Source: Humibacillus xanthopallidus
GTDB lineage: Bacteria; Actinomycetota; Actinomycetes; Actinomycetales; Dermatophilaceae
NCBI RefSeq assembly: GCF_006717145.1
Contig: NZ_VFQF01000002.1
Coordinates: 1,178,001-1,242,000 of the forward strand
Reading direction: 5' to 3'
DNA length: 64,000 nt
Positions 27,405-35,528 of the stretch are shown here, in pieces. The notes below the pieces were generated by a model that was given only the letters and a program-made list of their open reading frames with translations, ran no database searches and was not told the DNA's origin. The stretch's first letter is position 1; every line of letters starts with the position of its first letter. A program made the position numbers and the translations under genes.

Positions 27405-28180
27405 GCCGCACCGATCCGGCGGCGCCCATGCGTGCCGGAAGCCATGACAGCTGGACGCGGGCTCTGAGCGGGTGGATCGAGGGGCTCGTGCCCAAGGGCC
27501 AGTGGCTGCCCGACCGGCAGCCCGCCTACGTCGCCTCGTGGATCTACGTCTTCGGCGTGGCGTGCCTCGCCTCGCTCGTCGTCGTCATCGCCTCGGGGCT
27601 CGTGCTCACGTTCGGTGGCATCACGTGGTGGCACACGAACTCCTTCGGCCACTTCGTCAACTCCATGCACCTGTGGAGCGTCGAGCTCTTCTTTGCCACC
27701 ATGGTGATCCACCTGTGGGGCAAGTTCTTCATGGCAGCTTGGCGTGGACATCGCGGAATGACTTGGGCGACAGGAGCGCTCGCGTTCTTCGGCTCGCTCG
27801 GAACCGCGTTCACCGGCTACCTGATCCAGACCAACTTCGACGCGCAGTGGATCAGCACGCAGGCCAAGGACGGACTCAACGCGGCCGGCGTCGGTGCCTA
27901 CTTCAACGTCATGAACGTCGGCCAGATGGTGCTCTGGCACGTGTCGTTCCTGCCGCTCGTCGTCGGGGTGATCGTCGGGCTGCACCTGCTGCTCGTCCGG
28001 CGCCGTGGCGTCGTCCCGCCCATCGGGGCCGAGTCTCCCGTCGGCGTCGAGTCACCGGTCGCGGCCGAGCCGTCGGGGGCGAGTGCGCCGCCGGAGACGT
28101 CCGGTCCGGGTGCGGCGGCCGCTCCTCCCGGAGCTGCCCGACCGACAGCAGGTGTCTCGGCACAGGAGGTGGGGTCATGA
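27401..28180 (+). CDS. Cytochrome b N-terminal (b6-like) protein
   Basis: The 259-residue protein has the four-helix cytochrome b/b6 domain. The first haem-ligand pair is in HLWSVELFFATMVIH (14 apart). The second is in HVSFLPLVVGVIVGLH (15 apart, the spacing of b6 rather than mitochondrial b). The region GTAFTGYLIQTNFDAQW fits the quinone-site area. The C-terminal ~55 residues are a proline/alanine-rich tail with repeated GVESPV-type units, not part of the fold. It overlaps both neighbours by four bases. A menaquinol-oxidising membrane redox module is likely. Confidence 0.88.
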   Translation: MSRTDPAAPMRAGSHDSWTRALSGWIEGLVPKGQWLPDRQPAYVASWIYVFGVACLASLVVVIASGLVLTFGGITWWHTNSFGHFVNSMHLWSVELFFATMVIHLWGKFFMAAWRGHRGMTWATGALAFFGSLGTAFTGYLIQTNFDAQWISTQAKDGLNAAGVGAYFNVMNVGQMVLWHVSFLPLVVGVIVGLHLLLVRRRGVVPPIGAESPVGVESPVAAEPSGASAPPETSGPGAAAAPPGAARPTAGVSAQEVGS

Positions 28181-29121
28181 GCGCCACGGCGACCCGACGC
28201 AGCGCCACCTGGGCCCCGGACTCCCATGACTTCCCGACGAGGCGCTACGACCTCGTGAAGGAGTTCGTCATCGCGCTCGTCGTGATGCTCGTGCTCACCA
28301 TCGTGGCTGCGCTCGTCTTCTCCTCGCCCGACGACAGCGCGCTCTCCCTCCAGCGCTGGGCTCAGGAGGCGCCGAACGACGTCGTCGCGACCGCGACCGG
28401 TGAGCTCGCCGGCACGACGACGACCGCGACCTACGGCCCGCCGTACAACACGAATGCGGATGGGCAGAGCCTCGGCCCGATCGTCCTGCCGAAGCTGACC
28501 GGGGTCACGCAACCGATCGATGCAGCCGACGACTTCGTCATCACGCCGCTGCGCACCCTGTCCTCCGACCCGGCCGTCGCCGCAGCCCTCCGCCAGTGGT
28601 CGAGCGCGAGCGCCGACCAGCGCACGAAGTGGGCGCAGGCCTACTCCGACGCCCTCGCCGCCGCACCCGACGGCGACCCTGCCAAGGTGGCGTCCGGCGA
28701 CTACGGTCCGGTGCCCGCGCTCGCGAAGGGCGAGCTTGCCCTCGCCAGCAGCGGTGCGCTGGAGGGGCTGCTCTCCTCGAGGACGAGCTTCTTCGGCACC
28801 GACAGCACGAAGCCGCTGCTCTTCCTCGCAGACGGGAGCTACCTCGAGGACCAGGCCCGAGTGCAGAACCTCGGCGGTGACCAGTGGGGCATCATGAACG
28901 AGACGGGCAACTACCCCGGCCAGCCCTGGCTCTGGCTCTACGCGTTCTGGTACCAGATCCCACCGTTCTCGACCTCCGACAACGCGGACGTGCAGGTCTG
29001 GGCGCTGATGATCCTGCTCAGCATCGGCTTCATCTGCATCCCCTGGATCCCGGGCCTGCGCACCTTGCCGAAGCACCTCGGCGTGCACAAGCTGATCTGG
29101 CGCGGCGGCCGCTGGCGCTGA
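28177..29121 (+). CDS. Cytochrome b module C-terminal-like membrane protein
   Basis: The 314-residue protein has a TM helix near residues 30-48, a ~200-residue extracytoplasmic domain rich in Ala/Asp/Ser, and a C-terminal hydrophobic part. That end (PWLWLYAFWYQIPPFS, then VWALMILLSIGFICIPWIPGLRTLP) resembles the C-terminal half of cytochrome b/subunit IV. ATG 28177 overlaps the cytochrome b stop. With the first two genes it forms a minimal unit without Rieske protein or cytochrome c1. It probably completes the quinol site; the electron acceptor is not encoded nearby. Confidence 0.7.
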   Translation: MSATATRRSATWAPDSHDFPTRRYDLVKEFVIALVVMLVLTIVAALVFSSPDDSALSLQRWAQEAPNDVVATATGELAGTTTTATYGPPYNTNADGQSLGPIVLPKLTGVTQPIDAADDFVITPLRTLSSDPAVAAALRQWSSASADQRTKWAQAYSDALAAAPDGDPAKVASGDYGPVPALAKGELALASSGALEGLLSSRTSFFGTDSTKPLLFLADGSYLEDQARVQNLGGDQWGIMNETGNYPGQPWLWLYAFWYQIPPFSTSDNADVQVWALMILLSIGFICIPWIPGLRTLPKHLGVHKLIWRGGRWR

Positions 29122-29140
29122 ACCACCCCTGAGCTCAGCC

Positions 29141-29174
29141 GTCTCACCCCTGCGTCACGACGTGGGGGTGAGAC
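29141..29174. terminator. Bidirectional hairpin terminator
   Basis: A 10-bp stem gtctcacccc/ggggtgagac between convergent genes. It overlaps the last codons of the lipoprotein gene. Confidence 0.7.
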
Positions 29175-30177
29175 GCAGGATCACGCGGGCCTGGTCGTCG
29201 GCGACGTAGATGCGGCCCGAGCCGTCGATCAGCAGGCCCTGGGGCTCGATGAGGCCGGTCGCGGCCAGCACCGTCGAGGGGCCGCCGCCGAGCGGCCAGC
29301 GACGCACGTCGTGCCTGATGTGGCGCACGTCGGTGACGAGCAGGTTGCCGTGCCCGTCGAGGGCCACGTCGTCCGGCATCGAGGCGCGTGCTGCTCGGGT
29401 CCGGGACCCGCCCGCGCCGAGCCGCCACACGTCGCCCCCGCACTCGTCGGCGACGTAGACGCTGCCATCCGTGGCCACGGCTGCGCCGACGGGGTGGACG
29501 AAGCCTCGCGCCAGCACGGTGCGTGAGCTGCCGTCTGGCGCGATGCGATAGATGGTGCCGGTGACCGGGTCGGGCACCACGAGACTGAGAGTCGTTGCGT
29601 CCCAAGCGATCCCGTCCACACCCTGGTGACAGGTCACCTTGACCGGACGACCGGGCAGGGTCGTGAGCACGACCGGACGCGCCTGGCCTGCTGGGAATGC
29701 GAGCAGGCGGTTGGTGTTCTCCTCCGCCACCACGAGCGTGCCGTCGGCGAGCAGTACCATGCCCTCCGGGCCGTCGAGGCCTCGGTGCACCACCGTACCC
29801 GAACCGTCCGCGTTGAGCCGGCTGATGGTGCCGTTCGTGTAATCGCTGTAGAGCAGCGCACCGGAGGCGTCGAGGACGAGGTCGTCGGGGTGGTCCCCGC
29901 CGCGGTGCACCACCTCGGTCCGGTAGCTCCGCGGAGCGACCCCGTGGGCGGGCTGGCTCGTCCCGGGAGCCTTCGCAGATCGTGACGGCGTGGGCGTTTC
30001 ACTCTGTGCAGTCGTGGGCCGCGTCGTCGTCATCGTCGACGGCGCCGGCGATGCGGACCGGCCACCAGCAGCACGCGTGGACGAGGCGCTCGCGGTGGGC
30101 TGGGTTGTGGGGGTCGAGCACGCAGCGAGCGCGAGGCAGACCGCTCCCGCGGCCACCAGTCGGGTGACACTCCTCAT
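29155..30177 (-). CDS. Beta-propeller (NHL/SMP-30-like) lipoprotein
   Basis: The 340-residue protein has a lipoprotein signal with lipobox LAAC near residue 20. A Ser/Thr/Pro-rich spacer to ~residue 80 follows. The rest is a six-bladed-type propeller with repeats such as PDDLVLDASGALLYSDYTNG and PEGMVLLADGTLVVAEE. It is probably attached outside the membrane. NHL/SMP-30 folds include lactonases and binding proteins; catalytic residues cannot be assigned. It is divergent from the riboswitch-controlled sulfur operon. Confidence 0.8.
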   Translation of the reverse strand: MRSVTRLVAAGAVCLALAACSTPTTQPTASASSTRAAGGRSASPAPSTMTTTRPTTAQSETPTPSRSAKAPGTSQPAHGVAPRSYRTEVVHRGGDHPDDLVLDASGALLYSDYTNGTISRLNADGSGTVVHRGLDGPEGMVLLADGTLVVAEENTNRLLAFPAGQARPVVLTTLPGRPVKVTCHQGVDGIAWDATTLSLVVPDPVTGTIYRIAPDGSSRTVLARGFVHPVGAAVATDGSVYVADECGGDVWRLGAGGSRTRAARASMPDDVALDGHGNLLVTDVRHIRHDVRRWPLGGGPSTVLAATGLIEPQGLLIDGSGRIYVADDQARVILRLTPTS

Positions 30178-30279
30178 TCGGTGACGGTATGCCGCGTGGC
30201 TGTGATCCCACGGTGAGCGGCCGTCCAGAGCGTCTCCGAGCCATGCAGTCCTACTAGATCAGTATGGTATCGTTCTCGA

Positions 30280-30362
30280 ACGTCAAGAGTCCCAGCGACA
30301 AGCCCCGGCTTGCTGGGCGGCAACCCTCCTCCGCGGTGGGGTGCCCCGGGTGAGGACACGGC
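30280..30362 (+). ncRNA. SAM-IV-type riboswitch
   Basis: The segment has the conserved core of the actinobacterial SAM-IV class: gtcaagagt, cccagcg, caagccccggcttgctggg, cggcaaccctcc, gcggtggggtgccccgggtga and ggac closing on gtc. SAM-IV aptamers control sulfur and methionine genes. The following bases carry two more hairpins, including gggccctgagggccc at about 30396-30410, just before the leader peptide's GGAG. Ligand binding could therefore act on leader translation or on termination. The assignment rests on remembered consensus, not a covariance search. Confidence 0.8.
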
Positions 30363-30422
30363 GTCGACCCCATGGTCGTCGCAAGCGCGGGCCCTGAGGG
30401 CCCAACGGAGACAAGGGCGCCC

Positions 30423-30521
30423 ATGACGCACACCACTGATCGACGCACCCGGGCCACGTGCCTGTGGAGCCGCCGCCACGTCGACCTGTCGCGGGTGAGC
30501 AGCGCCCTCTGTCACAGCTGA
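30423..30521 (+). CDS. RHVDL-type leader peptide (putative cysteine attenuator)
   Basis: The 32-residue peptide contains RRHVDLSRVSSALC near its end. This is the hallmark of short actinobacterial leader peptides found before sulfur-assimilation genes. It has Cys at positions 13 and 30. GGAG lies ~17 bases upstream of the ATG. It sits between the SAM-IV riboswitch and the flavin monooxygenase operon. Ribosome stalling at cysteine codons during starvation is the established idea for related leaders. Alternative hairpins at 30630-30670 could be the switch. Confidence 0.8.
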   Translation: MTHTTDRRTRATCLWSRRHVDLSRVSSALCHS

Positions 30522-30629
30522 GCCCGCGAGCCGCTGTCGTATGCCGTCCGCTCCGGTGAACGGGTGCACCGCACCACCGGTGTCCCCTGAGTTCCCCGCC
30601 CGGATCCCACCCCCTGCCGCTCCCGCTCC

Positions 30630-30670
30630 GCGCTGCCTGAGGTAGCGCCGCGACGGTAGCCGAGCGGCGC
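30630..30670 (+). promoter_or_regulatory. Mutually exclusive hairpins in the leader (attenuator candidate)
   Basis: Stem A (gcgctgcc, loop tga, ggtagcgc; 30630-30648) and stem B (gcgccgc...gcggcgc; 30645-30670) share bases 30645-30648, so they cannot form together. They lie between the leader peptide and the first structural gene. The switching role is inference; there is no T-run after stem B. Confidence 0.4.
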
Positions 30671-30704
30671 ATCGAGCCTTCCCACGATCCCAGGAGTCCC
30701 TGCA

Positions 30705-30935
30705 GTGCCCACGCAGACCGCATCGTCACAGACGTCAGCACCACCGCGACCGTCACCACAGACCGCAGCAGCGCAGACGCGCCTCGCTGTGGACCTCGCC
30801 GAGGAGGGCTACGGGGCCTGGCTGCTCGCGTGGCTCCCCGGCCGGGGAGCTGACTGGCACGGCGACGGCGACAGCGCAGTCAGAGGATCGACCATCCAGC
30901 CGAACGTCCTGCAGCAGAAGGGAATCGACTGGTGA
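30705..30935 (+). CDS. Small protein of unknown function heading the monooxygenase operon
   Basis: The 76-residue product starts at GTG 30705 with AGGAG eight bases upstream. Its stop overlaps the next start (GTGA). The first ~25 residues are Ser/Thr/Gln/Pro-rich. The rest has one short amphipathic segment (LAVDLAEEGYGAWLLAWLPG). No family is recognised. It could be a second leader whose translation is coupled to the monooxygenase, or a small accessory protein. Confidence 0.5.
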   Translation: MPTQTASSQTSAPPRPSPQTAAAQTRLAVDLAEEGYGAWLLAWLPGRGADWHGDGDSAVRGSTIQPNVLQQKGIDW

Positions 30936-32161
30936 GCACCCATGACGTTCACCCCGAGCCGCTCCATCTCGCCGTCGCCCTCGACGGGGCCGGTTGGCAT
31001 CCCGCCGCATGGCGTGAGCCCGGCGCCAGGTCCCGGGAGCTCTTCACCGCGGCCTACTGGGCCGACGTCGCCGCCATTGCGGAGCGCGGCCTCTTGGACT
31101 TCGTCACCATCGAGGACAGCCTCGTGCTGCAGTCCAACGACCCGTTCGCCGACCGCGCCGACGAGCGCACCGACCAGGTGCGTGGACGACTCGACGCAGT
31201 CCTCGTCGCAGCGTCGATCGCACCGCTCACGCGGCACATCGGCCTCGTCCCGACCGTGACGACGACCCACACCGAGCCCTTCCACACGTCGAAGTCGCTC
31301 GCGACGCTCGACCACGTCAGCCGCGGCCGCGGCGGCTGGCGGGTCCAGGCGGGGGGCGCGAACGGCGAAGCCGGCCACTTCGGCCGCCGCGTGCTGCCCT
31401 CCCTCGGTAGCGACTACGCGACCGACCCCAAAGCCTCCGCGGCGCTGCGCGCCCGGTTCGACGAGGCGGCAGACCACGTCGAGGTCGTGCGCCGGCTCTG
31501 GGACAGCTGGGAGGACGACGCCGAGATCCGCGACGTCGAGACCGGCCGGTTCATCGACCGCGACAAGCTGCACTACATCGACTTCGAGGGCGAGCACTTC
31601 AGCGTCCGTGGCCCGTCCATCACACCGCGACCACCGCAGGGCCAGCCCGTGGTCGCCGCCTTGGCGCACCAGACCATCCCGTACGAGCTCGCCGCCCGCT
31701 CGACGGACGTCGTCTTCGTGACGCCCCACGACGATGAGCACGCCAGGAGCATCCTTGCGGAGGTGCGTGACGCCGAGGCGCGAGTCGAGCAGGATCGATT
31801 GCCGCTCAAGGTCTTTGCCGACCTCGTCGTCGTCATCGGGGCGAGTGCAGCAGCCGCCCAGGAGCGGCGGCGCCGGCTCGACGAGGTCGCGGGCGCGCCG
31901 TTCACCTCCGACGCCCTCATCGTGACGGGCACCGCGGCCGAGCTGGCCGAGTTGCTGCGTCGGTGGCAGGACATCGGCTACGCGGGATTCCGCCTGCGCC
32001 CGGCCGTCATCACCGACGACCTCACCGCGATCGTCGACGACCTCGTGCCCGAGCTGCAGGCGGCAGGGAGGTTCCGGACGGCATACGCCGAAGGCACCCT
32101 GCGCGAGCGGCTCGGACTGCCTGCCACCGCCAACCGTTACGCCGTCACCACTCCGGTGTGA
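30932..32161 (+). CDS. LLM-class flavin-dependent monooxygenase
   Basis: The 409-residue luciferase-like TIM-barrel protein has the features VTIEDSLV, HIGLVPTVTTTHTEPFHTSKSLATLDHVSRGR and a RSTDVVFVTP strand near the phosphate-binding site. This places it in the NtaA/DszA/SsuD clan of FMNH2-dependent oxygenases. The position downstream of a SAM-IV riboswitch and sulfur leader suggests an organosulfur substrate. It is translationally coupled to the 76-residue gene and is 14 bases ahead of the next monooxygenase. GTG start. Confidence 0.85.
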   Translation: MSTHDVHPEPLHLAVALDGAGWHPAAWREPGARSRELFTAAYWADVAAIAERGLLDFVTIEDSLVLQSNDPFADRADERTDQVRGRLDAVLVAASIAPLTRHIGLVPTVTTTHTEPFHTSKSLATLDHVSRGRGGWRVQAGGANGEAGHFGRRVLPSLGSDYATDPKASAALRARFDEAADHVEVVRRLWDSWEDDAEIRDVETGRFIDRDKLHYIDFEGEHFSVRGPSITPRPPQGQPVVAALAHQTIPYELAARSTDVVFVTPHDDEHARSILAEVRDAEARVEQDRLPLKVFADLVVVIGASAAAAQERRRRLDEVAGAPFTSDALIVTGTAAELAELLRRWQDIGYAGFRLRPAVITDDLTAIVDDLVPELQAAGRFRTAYAEGTLRERLGLPATANRYAVTTPV

Positions 32162-32175
32162 GAGAAGGAATCCCC

Positions 32176-33588
32176 ATGACGCATCAGCCCAAGCAGGTCA
32201 TCCTCGGCGCGCACTTCCCGGGCGTCAACAACACGACGGTGTGGAGCGATCCGGCCTCCGGCAGCCACATCGACTTCTCCTCGTTCACCCACTTCGCTCG
32301 CACCGCCGAACGCGGCCGCTTCGACTTCCTCTTCCTCGCCGAGGGCCTCCGGCTGCGCGAGCAGCGCGGACAGATCCATGACCTCGACGTCGTGGGTCGC
32401 CCTGACACCTTCACCGTCCTGGCCGCCCTCGCGGCCGCGACCGACCACGTCGGCCTCGCGGGCACGATCAACACGACCTTCAACGAGCCGTACGAGGTGG
32501 CCCGGCAGTTCGCGAGCCTCGACCACCTCTCGGCGGGGCGCGCTGCGTGGAACGTCGTCACGAGCTCCGACGCCTTCACGGGCGAGAACTTCCGTCGTGG
32601 CGGGTTCCTGCCGTATTCCGAGCGCTACGAGCGCGCCGAGGAGTTCATCACGGTGGCCCGGGAGCTCTGGGACTCGTGGAGTCCTGGCGCGATCCTGGCC
32701 GAGGGCGGGCAGTTCCTGTCGGACCAGACGGCCGGCGCCTTCGAGCACCATGGCAAGCACTTCGACATCGCCGGTCGGTTCACGGTGCCGCGCAGCCCGC
32801 AAGGGCACCCGGTGATCCTCCAGGCCGGCGACTCCAGTGACGGAAGGGAGTTCGCCGCCCGCACGGCCGACGCCATCTTCAGCCGACACTCCACCGCCGA
32901 GGCGGGCCGCGCGTTCTGCCGTGACGTCAAGGACCGGCTCGCCCGCTACGGCCGTCGACCGGGGGACCTGAAGATCCTGCCCGCGGCCACGGTCGTGGTC
33001 GGCGACACCGACGCGCAGGCCGAGGAGCGCGCCGCCGAGGTCCGTCGTCAGCAGGTCAGTCCCCAGACGGCGATCCTGTTGCTCGAGCAGGTCTGGAACC
33101 GTGACCTCTCCGGCTACGACCCCGACGGGCCGCTGCCCACCATCGATCCGCTCGTCTCGGAGACGACGTCGATCGTGCGGGGTCGCGCCCGGCACGTCGG
33201 CGACGCCCTCGCCGAGGCCGCACGCTATCGGGCCATCGCGGAGGGGAAGGGTCTCACCATCCGTGAGCTCATCATCGAGCTCACCGGCCGGCAGACGTTC
33301 GTGGGCTCGCCGACCACCGTGGCCCGTGCGCTGGAGGAGTCCGTGGCGACCGACGTCAGCGACGGCTTCATCCTCGTCCCCCACCTGACGCCGGGTGGAC
33401 TCGACGAGGTCGTCGACCGGGTGGTGCCGCTGCTGCAGGAGCGGGGCGTCCTGCGCCGTGACTACCACGAGGGCGCGACGCTGCGTGACCACCTGGGACT
33501 GCCGGCCGCGCGACCGGCGGCGGAGTGGCGCGAGAAGGCAATCGGCGTGAGCGCCGTCGACGGCGCTCCCGCCCGGGAGACGGCGTGA
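32176..33588 (+). CDS. NtaA/SnaA/DszA-family FMNH2-dependent monooxygenase
   Basis: The 470-residue protein has the DszA/NtaA pattern: an early LGAHFPGVNNTTVWSD, FLAEGLRL, NTTFNEPYEVARQFASLDHLSAGRAAWNVVTS and VILQAGDSSDGREFAARTADAIF. Relatives cleave C-S or C-N bonds (dibenzothiophene sulfone, nitrilotriacetate) using FMNH2. AGAGAAGGA precedes ATG 32176. The FMN reductase that would feed it overlaps its stop (GTGA). An organosulfur substrate is inferred from the operon. Confidence 0.88.
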   Translation: MTHQPKQVILGAHFPGVNNTTVWSDPASGSHIDFSSFTHFARTAERGRFDFLFLAEGLRLREQRGQIHDLDVVGRPDTFTVLAALAAATDHVGLAGTINTTFNEPYEVARQFASLDHLSAGRAAWNVVTSSDAFTGENFRRGGFLPYSERYERAEEFITVARELWDSWSPGAILAEGGQFLSDQTAGAFEHHGKHFDIAGRFTVPRSPQGHPVILQAGDSSDGREFAARTADAIFSRHSTAEAGRAFCRDVKDRLARYGRRPGDLKILPAATVVVGDTDAQAEERAAEVRRQQVSPQTAILLLEQVWNRDLSGYDPDGPLPTIDPLVSETTSIVRGRARHVGDALAEAARYRAIAEGKGLTIRELIIELTGRQTFVGSPTTVARALEESVATDVSDGFILVPHLTPGGLDEVVDRVVPLLQERGVLRRDYHEGATLRDHLGLPAARPAAEWREKAIGVSAVDGAPARETA

Positions 33589-34187
33589 GGGCTCCGTCGG
33601 GCTCCGTCGTCGAGCTGATCGGCAACCCCCGTCCGGCGTCACGCACGCGCGCCCTCGCGGACCTCGTGGCGGTGAGGCTCAGCCACGCCCTCGGGGAGCC
33701 GGGTCCCGTGACCGGGTCGCACGGCATACCGCTGGGGGAGCCGGTCGTCATCGAGCTGGGGGACGCCGTCGGGGTCTCCTTCGGCCCCGAGCCCGTGCGT
33801 GTCCGCACGCCGCTCGTCGACCCGTTCGGCACGGTGATCCGGGCCCGACTGCTCGTCGTCGCGACCCCCACCTACAAGGCCACCTACAGCGGCCTCCTCA
33901 AGATCTTCCTCGACCAGCTCAGCCAGGGCGACCTCGCTCGGGTCGTCGCGGTGCCCGTGGCCATCGCCGGCGCGCCCGCCCACCGGGAGTCCGTGTCGTC
34001 CGCCCTCCACGAGCTGCTCGTCGAGCTCGGGGCACAGGTCCCCGCGCCCGCGCTTGCCCTGTTGGAGAGCGAGGTCGCCGACCAGGAGGCGCACGTCGGG
34101 CGCTGGGTGACGGCGTATGCCGCCGGGCTGGCAGAGAGCCTCACCGACCTCTCGCGCGTTGCCGAGACGAGCGGCGCTCACGGATGA
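33585..34187 (+). CDS. NAD(P)H-dependent FMN reductase (SsuE/MsuE type)
   Basis: The 200-residue flavodoxin-like protein has the phosphate loop GNPRPASRTRALAD and the conserved TPTYKATYSGLLKIFLDQL of two-component FMN reductases. It supplies FMNH2 to the three monooxygenases around it. Start GTG 33585 and stop at 34187 both overlap the neighbouring genes by four bases, giving tight stoichiometric coupling. Confidence 0.9.
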   Translation: MRAPSGSVVELIGNPRPASRTRALADLVAVRLSHALGEPGPVTGSHGIPLGEPVVIELGDAVGVSFGPEPVRVRTPLVDPFGTVIRARLLVVATPTYKATYSGLLKIFLDQLSQGDLARVVAVPVAIAGAPAHRESVSSALHELLVELGAQVPAPALALLESEVADQEAHVGRWVTAYAAGLAESLTDLSRVAETSGAHG

Positions 34188-35296
34188 GCCGGACCGGCGT
34201 CACCCTGCACTGGTTCCTTCCGACGGCTGGCGACAGCCGTCACCTGCTGGGCTCCTTCCACGCCGCCCCGAGCCGGGTGACGGGGAGTCTGGGCTACTGT
34301 GCGCCGACGCTGGACTACCTGGGTCAGGTGGCGCGCGCGGCCGACGATCTCGGCTTCACCGGGGTGCTGACGCCGACCGGCACGTGGTGCGAGGATGCAT
34401 GGCTGACCTCGGCCGCCCTTGCGGCGCAGACGAGTCGGCTGAAGTTTCTCGTCGCCTTCCGGCCCGGGCTCATCTCTCCGACGCTCGCGGCGCAGATGGC
34501 AGCCACCTTGCAGCGGCAGACCGGTGGCCGGCTCCTCATCAACATCGTCACCGGCGGAGACGATCTCGAGATGCGCCGCTTCGGTGACTGGCTCGACCAC
34601 GACGAGAGGTATGCGCGCACCGAGGAGTTCGTCCGGGTGCTCAGGGGGGCTTGGGGCACAGGGCCGTTCGACCTCGACGGTGACCACATCCACGTCGTCG
34701 GCGCCACGACGGCCGGGAGCCCCGACCCGGTGCCCGGCATCTACTTCGGTGGGTCGTCGGACCCCGCGATCGGCGTCGCCGCCCGGACTGCTGACGTCTA
34801 CCTCACGTGGGGCGAGCCACCCGACCTCGCCCGCGCCAAGGTCGACCGGGTCCGGGCAGCTGCGGCGGCTGTGGGCCGGGAGCTGCGCTACGGCATACGG
34901 CTGCACGTCATCAGCCGCGGCACCTCCGAGGAAGCGTGGGCCGTCGCCGACCGCCTTCTCGCGCAGTTGAACCCGGAGGTCATCGCCGCGGCGCAGCAGC
35001 AGCTGTCGGCCAGCGGCTCGATCGGCCAGCAGCGGATGGTGGCCCTGCACGGTGGGCGCACCGACCAGCTCGAGATCGCCCCCAACCTCTGGGCAGGAGT
35101 CGGTCTCGTGCGCGGGGGAGCGGGCACCGCCCTCGTCGGGAGCCATGCCGAGGTGGCGGACCGCATCGCCGACTACCACCGCGATGGGTTCGACGAGTTC
35201 ATCCTCTCCGGCTACCCCCACCTCGAGGAGGCCTACCACGTCGCCGAGGGAGTCATGCCGGCGCTGCGCCAGCGTGGTCTGCTGAACGAGCCATGA
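34184..35296 (+). CDS. ssuD: SsuD-like alkanesulfonate monooxygenase
   Basis: The 370-residue protein has SsuD features: LHWFLPTAGDSR at the start, then AFRPGLISPTLAAQMAATLQRQTGGRLLINIVTGG and IYFGGSSDPAIGVAARTADVYLTWGEPP. SsuD oxidises alkanesulfonates to aldehyde and sulfite with FMNH2. It is last in a four-enzyme coupled string ended by the hairpin at 35481. No ssuABC importer is in the window, so uptake must be encoded elsewhere. Confidence 0.9.
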   Translation: MSRTGVTLHWFLPTAGDSRHLLGSFHAAPSRVTGSLGYCAPTLDYLGQVARAADDLGFTGVLTPTGTWCEDAWLTSAALAAQTSRLKFLVAFRPGLISPTLAAQMAATLQRQTGGRLLINIVTGGDDLEMRRFGDWLDHDERYARTEEFVRVLRGAWGTGPFDLDGDHIHVVGATTAGSPDPVPGIYFGGSSDPAIGVAARTADVYLTWGEPPDLARAKVDRVRAAAAAVGRELRYGIRLHVISRGTSEEAWAVADRLLAQLNPEVIAAAQQQLSASGSIGQQRMVALHGGRTDQLEIAPNLWAGVGLVRGGAGTALVGSHAEVADRIADYHRDGFDEFILSGYPHLEEAYHVAEGVMPALRQRGLLNEP

Positions 35297-35480
35297 CGCA
35301 GCCGGCGACCTCTCCGCTGCCGCTGCGTCCCACCCCTCCGGCCGAGCGAGGAGACCACGACGGTCACCGACGCCCTGCTCAGCAGCAACAGGGCCGAGAC
35401 CGGCCCGCGGGCAACCGCGCTCCCGCCTCGAGCTGCCCCGCTAGGCTCGTGGAACCAGCTCACACCGGCACCGCAGCCCG

Positions 35481-35502
35481 CAGCGCCGCCTCGGCGGCGC
35501 TG
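35481..35502 (+). terminator. Hairpin terminator after ssuD operon
   Basis: Complementary cagcgccgcc and ggcggcgctg arms around tc. The stretch 35297-35528 is otherwise non-coding and presumably also holds the promoter of the ligase gene. Confidence 0.6.
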
Positions 35503-35528
35503 ACCCGACGAGCCTCCCGAGGGTGACC

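Noticed and set aside
35293-35526. 77-codon frame starting in an ATGA overlap after ssuD
   Set aside because: The product is a Pro/Arg/Gln-rich string without domain texture, it runs through the hairpin terminator at 35481, and the ligase gene has its own ribosome binding site. Treated as non-coding.
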